64,000 nt of DNA, taken from assembly GCF_029227915.1 (NCBI RefSeq), contig NC_079882.1, forward strand, positions 7,502,001 through 7,566,000, given 5' to 3'. Position 1 is the first letter of the stretch, and each line of letters starts with the position of its first letter. The position numbers were made by a program, and so were the translations under genes. The notes beneath the pieces are model-generated. The model did no database searches, had not been told where the DNA came from, and worked only from the letters and a program-made list of their open reading frames with translations. Shown here piece after piece: positions 60,473-64,000 of the stretch. The DNA is from Hydractinia symbiolongicarpus (Eukaryota; Cnidaria; Hydrozoa; Anthoathecata; Hydractiniidae).

Positions 60473-63400
60473 TCAATGGTTAACTAGTATTGTTTGCCTT
60501 CGATTCTTATTGATATCGCTTACTATATCATCCATATATCTCGTGCACAGAGTACCATCTTTAATTTCGTTAGGGTTGAATTGGCTCAACCAACCGTTAG
60601 CTATTTGTGGTGCTGGTGGGCTTTCCATTGCAAGACCATTAACCTGATGGTAATAACCATCGTTAGTTAGCATTATAATGTTATAACTGCATAGAAATAC
60701 CAATTCATATTTCATAAAATATAAAAATACTCCCTTTTCTCGCCCCCCCCCCCCTCACAGTCATTCATGCACATGTCCACACAAATGCTAAAAGTTCCAA
60801 AAACAGCAACCAATTTTTTGGGACGTTTTAAACAACATAATTTTCTGATATAACTTGTATGGTCAGCCTATGGTGACTTTATATGACATGATTAAAATGA
60901 AAGCTGTTATAAAAAAGTACCCATACCTAAATTTTTATATATCGATTTTGTTTGATAGAACTTTTTCATGTAGAAAAACCAGTATTTCAAGCATTTAATA
61001 TTTAAAAAAACAGATATGGTAGCGCGTGGTTACTGAAAGTCAAGCGACAAATAAAAGTAAATGTTCAGAAAATTCACTGTTTTCCATTTCTAAGCTGAAA
61101 CGTCTTTTTAATTCCAAGTAGCTTCATGACCAGAACTTTTCTTCTAAGGGTGAGGCAAACGAAGACATAAAAACGTGAAAATATGAATGGTAGAAATTAC
61201 ACAATGTAAACATGCGGTGCAAACATAACATCGTAACATCATCATGATAAGTAATAGTATAGATATCAGTGCCAACACAAAAATAGAGATATCTTTATTG
61301 TTGTTTTTTCTTAATAAAAACGTCTAATTTTAGCTGAGGTTGGATGTTGTTATTTTTACCGCACTTGTCAGCCTAACATGTTTTTATTTCTGATCTTCCT
61401 AGGGGCGGATTTAGACTTCGGCTACTTGGGCGAGAATGCGAAAATTCTGTGTATCTAAAACTAGTAGTTAGTTTAAAAGCAATGCGTAATTTTATTATGA
61501 GCGTTTAATAAGGTTACTTTGCGCCCAGGATCCGAGTTATTAATTTTATACACAGAATTTGCTGAATCTTGACTCTCCTTCGATGTGCTTTGCTGAAGTA
61601 CTATGGTTTTCACGGTAGTCGAACTACATATTACCACACTTCGCGTGTTTTGATAAAGTGTCCCTACTCTCCAGTGGAGGATTTGAAAGTATCGTATTTA
61701 CAGAAAGGATGCTGTGTGGGTAAAGAAACAAAGGCTTTATCAGACGCACAGGCCTTGTTTCTTATAAAATTTTCTGCTCGGAAAGTAAGATCGTTCCATG
61801 ATAGAATCAAAACAACCCGACCTAGCGGTAGCAGTCGTTCATTATGAAGGGTCTGTTTATAACGAAAGGGTTACCTCTGTATAATTCTTTCTCAATTTTT
61901 TCGTTGGCCATGCTTAACAGATTTGGTAACTGATTAATAACAAACCACGTGCGATGATTAGAGAGATGAATAAAGAAAGGGAAAAAAGGTGCTTTCTCGT
62001 TGCTAAAAAAAGCCTAAGTCACGTATTGTATGGGTTGATAGGAGAAATAATTAATTGATAGGTGAAAGGCACCTGTATGGTGAGATTTTAATTGGTTGAG
62101 AGAACCACTGAGCCTCGGGTAAGAGACGTTATGTACAGTTTGTGAGTAGCAAATATGAAATGAGGGAGAGGGGCCGTGCTGGAGACGTGGAACACATGCA
62201 CCTAGGGGTAATCTGGAATAATAGAAAACTAGGCTGACCACCGAGCTAGCGTGTATGCACAGCGCAAACGGTTGATAAAATGTGCACTTAAGGATAGAAG
62301 TTTCACTATAAAAGGGTAAAGGAAATGGTGAAGGTACTCATACACTCTTCACTCTCGTTTATACGGGCTAAGGCTACAGCTGGCTGTATTTGCTGGCGTT
62401 ACAAATTTGACAAACGCACATGGGATACGTGAACTACGCGGGGAGGAGAGTCGGTGTAGGGACAAATGCGCAAGAAAGGGGAGGGCGAACTAAAATTGAA
62501 TTAGTTAAGGATCCAAGTGTAAAAAATATCGCAGCAATTCTAGTACCGAAAATACGAGCGAAAGGAGTGGATAACAAAAATTGATGAAATAAAAAAAAGT
62601 TGTATGGACAGTCGTGAATAAAAGGTATAGTACGTATTACGTATAACATGTTAATTCGTTACAAATAAATTAACCTATCTATTTTTTTCCATACCACGTG
62701 GTAGTGGTAATTGTTTGTGATACATTTTATTTCATAAGGATACAGCCGGTATTGCAGTAGGTTATTCGGTATAACTTCAACAGTGATTGCGGTTAGCTAC
62801 GTTCTCATGTCGTTTTAGCATAAAAATCGCAATATCGCTGCTTCCAGCTGTTTTATAAAGTTTTTTTCGTATTATTGTCTAACTTGGTGTGTCAATAACT
62901 TATTCCATACTGGTCTAGCAAAACAAACGTCATTTTCGAACAGTAGGTGATTAGATTTTACAATATTTCGCCATTACTGTTACGTCATTATTTATTTTTA
63001 CCAACATTATAGTAATTTTTTTGCATCACAATTTTTGATTCGACTGGTAATAAAGATATCAATATCGAGGAATCCATATCAGCGATTCCGAGGTAGACAA
63101 CGTGTAGATAAAGGGTCAAAAACCACAGAGTGATTTTTATTACATAAAATGTGTTAATCTATCTGTTATAAAAGCGAATAAATGTTGAAATATCATTCGC
63201 AATCTGAAGAGTAGGGTCAAAAGGTAACTTTTTGTAGTATTTTGTGTTCTGAAGTTGGCTGTTTACTTTAAAAATAAAATCAGTTTTATTCATGATAACA
63301 AGACTGCCACCTTTGTCTACTGGTTTAAATATGAGGTCAGGGTTGTTTTTCAAATTTTGTAATAGTGTACTCTCTTTTTATGACAAATTGTGGGACGTAA

Positions 63401-63664
63401 ATGATAGTCGATTGGGGGAATAATTAAAAGTATCCCCAATTTCACTTTTTATTCTCTGGAAATATTCCTGAAGATTATGATGTTGGGTAGGAGGTGGACT
63501 CCAGTTTGAGGGTTTTTAACCCTCTTTTTGATTGACTTGCATGAGCAAAAGTAATATCCTGGGCTCATAGACCTGATAAATTTATTCAGGAGTTTTAAAT
63601 GGTCAATCAAAAAAGTGGATGAGGTTGTAAATTTTAATCCTTTGATAAGGATATTTTCCTCCAC
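60473..63664 (-). mobile_element. Penelope-like retroelement, broken into fragments
   Basis: Three minus-strand pieces are in the order expected of a Penelope-like reverse transcriptase. 63664-63449 has NILIKGLKF. 63353-63159 has the characteristic KPVDKGGSLVIM and YYKKLPFDPT. 60715-60473 has the palm motif GLAMESPPAPQIANGW and catalytic YMDDI. The usual AMGSPL motif reads AMESPP here. The 2.4 kb between the second and third pieces is far more than the coding gap expected, so other DNA has probably inserted (about 60.9-63.1 kb, where no RT is seen). The GIY-YIG endonuclease end is not found. The element is dead. Confidence 0.75.
60716..63158. other. Intervening DNA between Penelope-like pieces
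   Basis: No gene is seen. A run of C (about 60747-60759) and a 12-bp palindrome taccacgtggta (62692-62703) are present. The segment 61390-62640 has a somewhat different, less AT-rich composition and may be a separate insertion. Confidence 0.4.
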
Positions 63665-64000
63665 ATTTGGTAATTTATAAGAGGATAAACTTGTAGTTTT
63701 TGTTTGAGGGAATTATTTTAATTAAATTTTTTTCTTCTATTTCTATCTGTGCTTAGTCTGAGTATTTCTTGCGTTCTTTATGGATTTCAAGCAGTGGATG
63801 TCAAGTAGTGAATATGTTTATTTTTCTTTTTGCAGTTCCGAAACAGAGTTATTCAGCAAAACCAAGTTGGTAGTTACAAACAAGAAATATTGTTTTTGTT
63901 TACGTATGGCTCCTGTCACCATCGTCAAATGGCAAAATAACTTGACAGTGCTGTCTTATGAAAGCTAGAAAGTGTCATTAATATTCTGTTGATGTACCAA

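Overview
The window is AT-rich animal DNA with spliced genes. The mix of families, the abundance of small DNA transposons, a Mutator-type transposase relic, CR1/Jockey-like and Penelope-like retroelements, and a beta-helix plus multi-membrane-span protein all suggest a cnidarian, plausibly a hydrozoan. That is an inference from gene and repeat content, not a species identification. Exon joins given below were read by eye from splice sites, reading phase and homology; no transcript data were available.

Layout. 1-5.3 kb: repeats (a tRNA-derived SINE head, a Mutator-like MITE with a perfect 9-bp target duplication, a short inverted-repeat element) and no convincing gene. 5.3-11.2 kb (+): a complete 16-exon M13 (neprilysin/ECE-type) membrane metallopeptidase of about 771 aa, with a mini-Helitron in one intron. 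15.8-16.3 kb (+): a secreted protein with two six-cysteine modules. 17.2-18.3 kb (-): a dead Mutator-like transposase. 18.6-19.2 kb: a Harbinger-like MITE. 20.5-21.2 kb (-): an intronless ITP pyrophosphatase. 21.9-22.6 kb: an inverted array of about 53-bp repeats (foldback-like). 23.6-28.7 kb (+): a seven-exon NDFIP-type NEDD4-ligase adaptor. 30.7-31.6 kb (-): a three-exon secreted protein of unknown function. 32.1-34.3 kb: two MITEs and a 39-bp minisatellite. 35.8-38.2 kb (+): a 5'-truncated LINE with an intact reverse transcriptase. 39.3-50.7 kb (-): a cluster of four two-exon genes for small secreted six-cysteine peptides plus one relic, built partly by a 4-5 kb segmental duplication. 52.3 kb (-): a second LINE fragment. 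56.1-59.6 kb (-): an 1100-aa secreted/membrane protein with a beta-helix ectodomain. 60.5-63.7 kb (-): Penelope-like retroelement fragments.

How it fits together. The conserved genes (M13 peptidase, ITPA, NDFIP) are unrelated housekeeping or regulatory genes that happen to be neighbours. The unusual content is the lineage-specific secreted material. The two-module protein at 15.8 kb and the cluster at 39-51 kb share a mirror-symmetric cysteine spacing, C-x3-C-x6-C-x(10-12)-C-x6-C-x3-C. I do not recognise this as a named family, and it is the best candidate for a previously undescribed system here.
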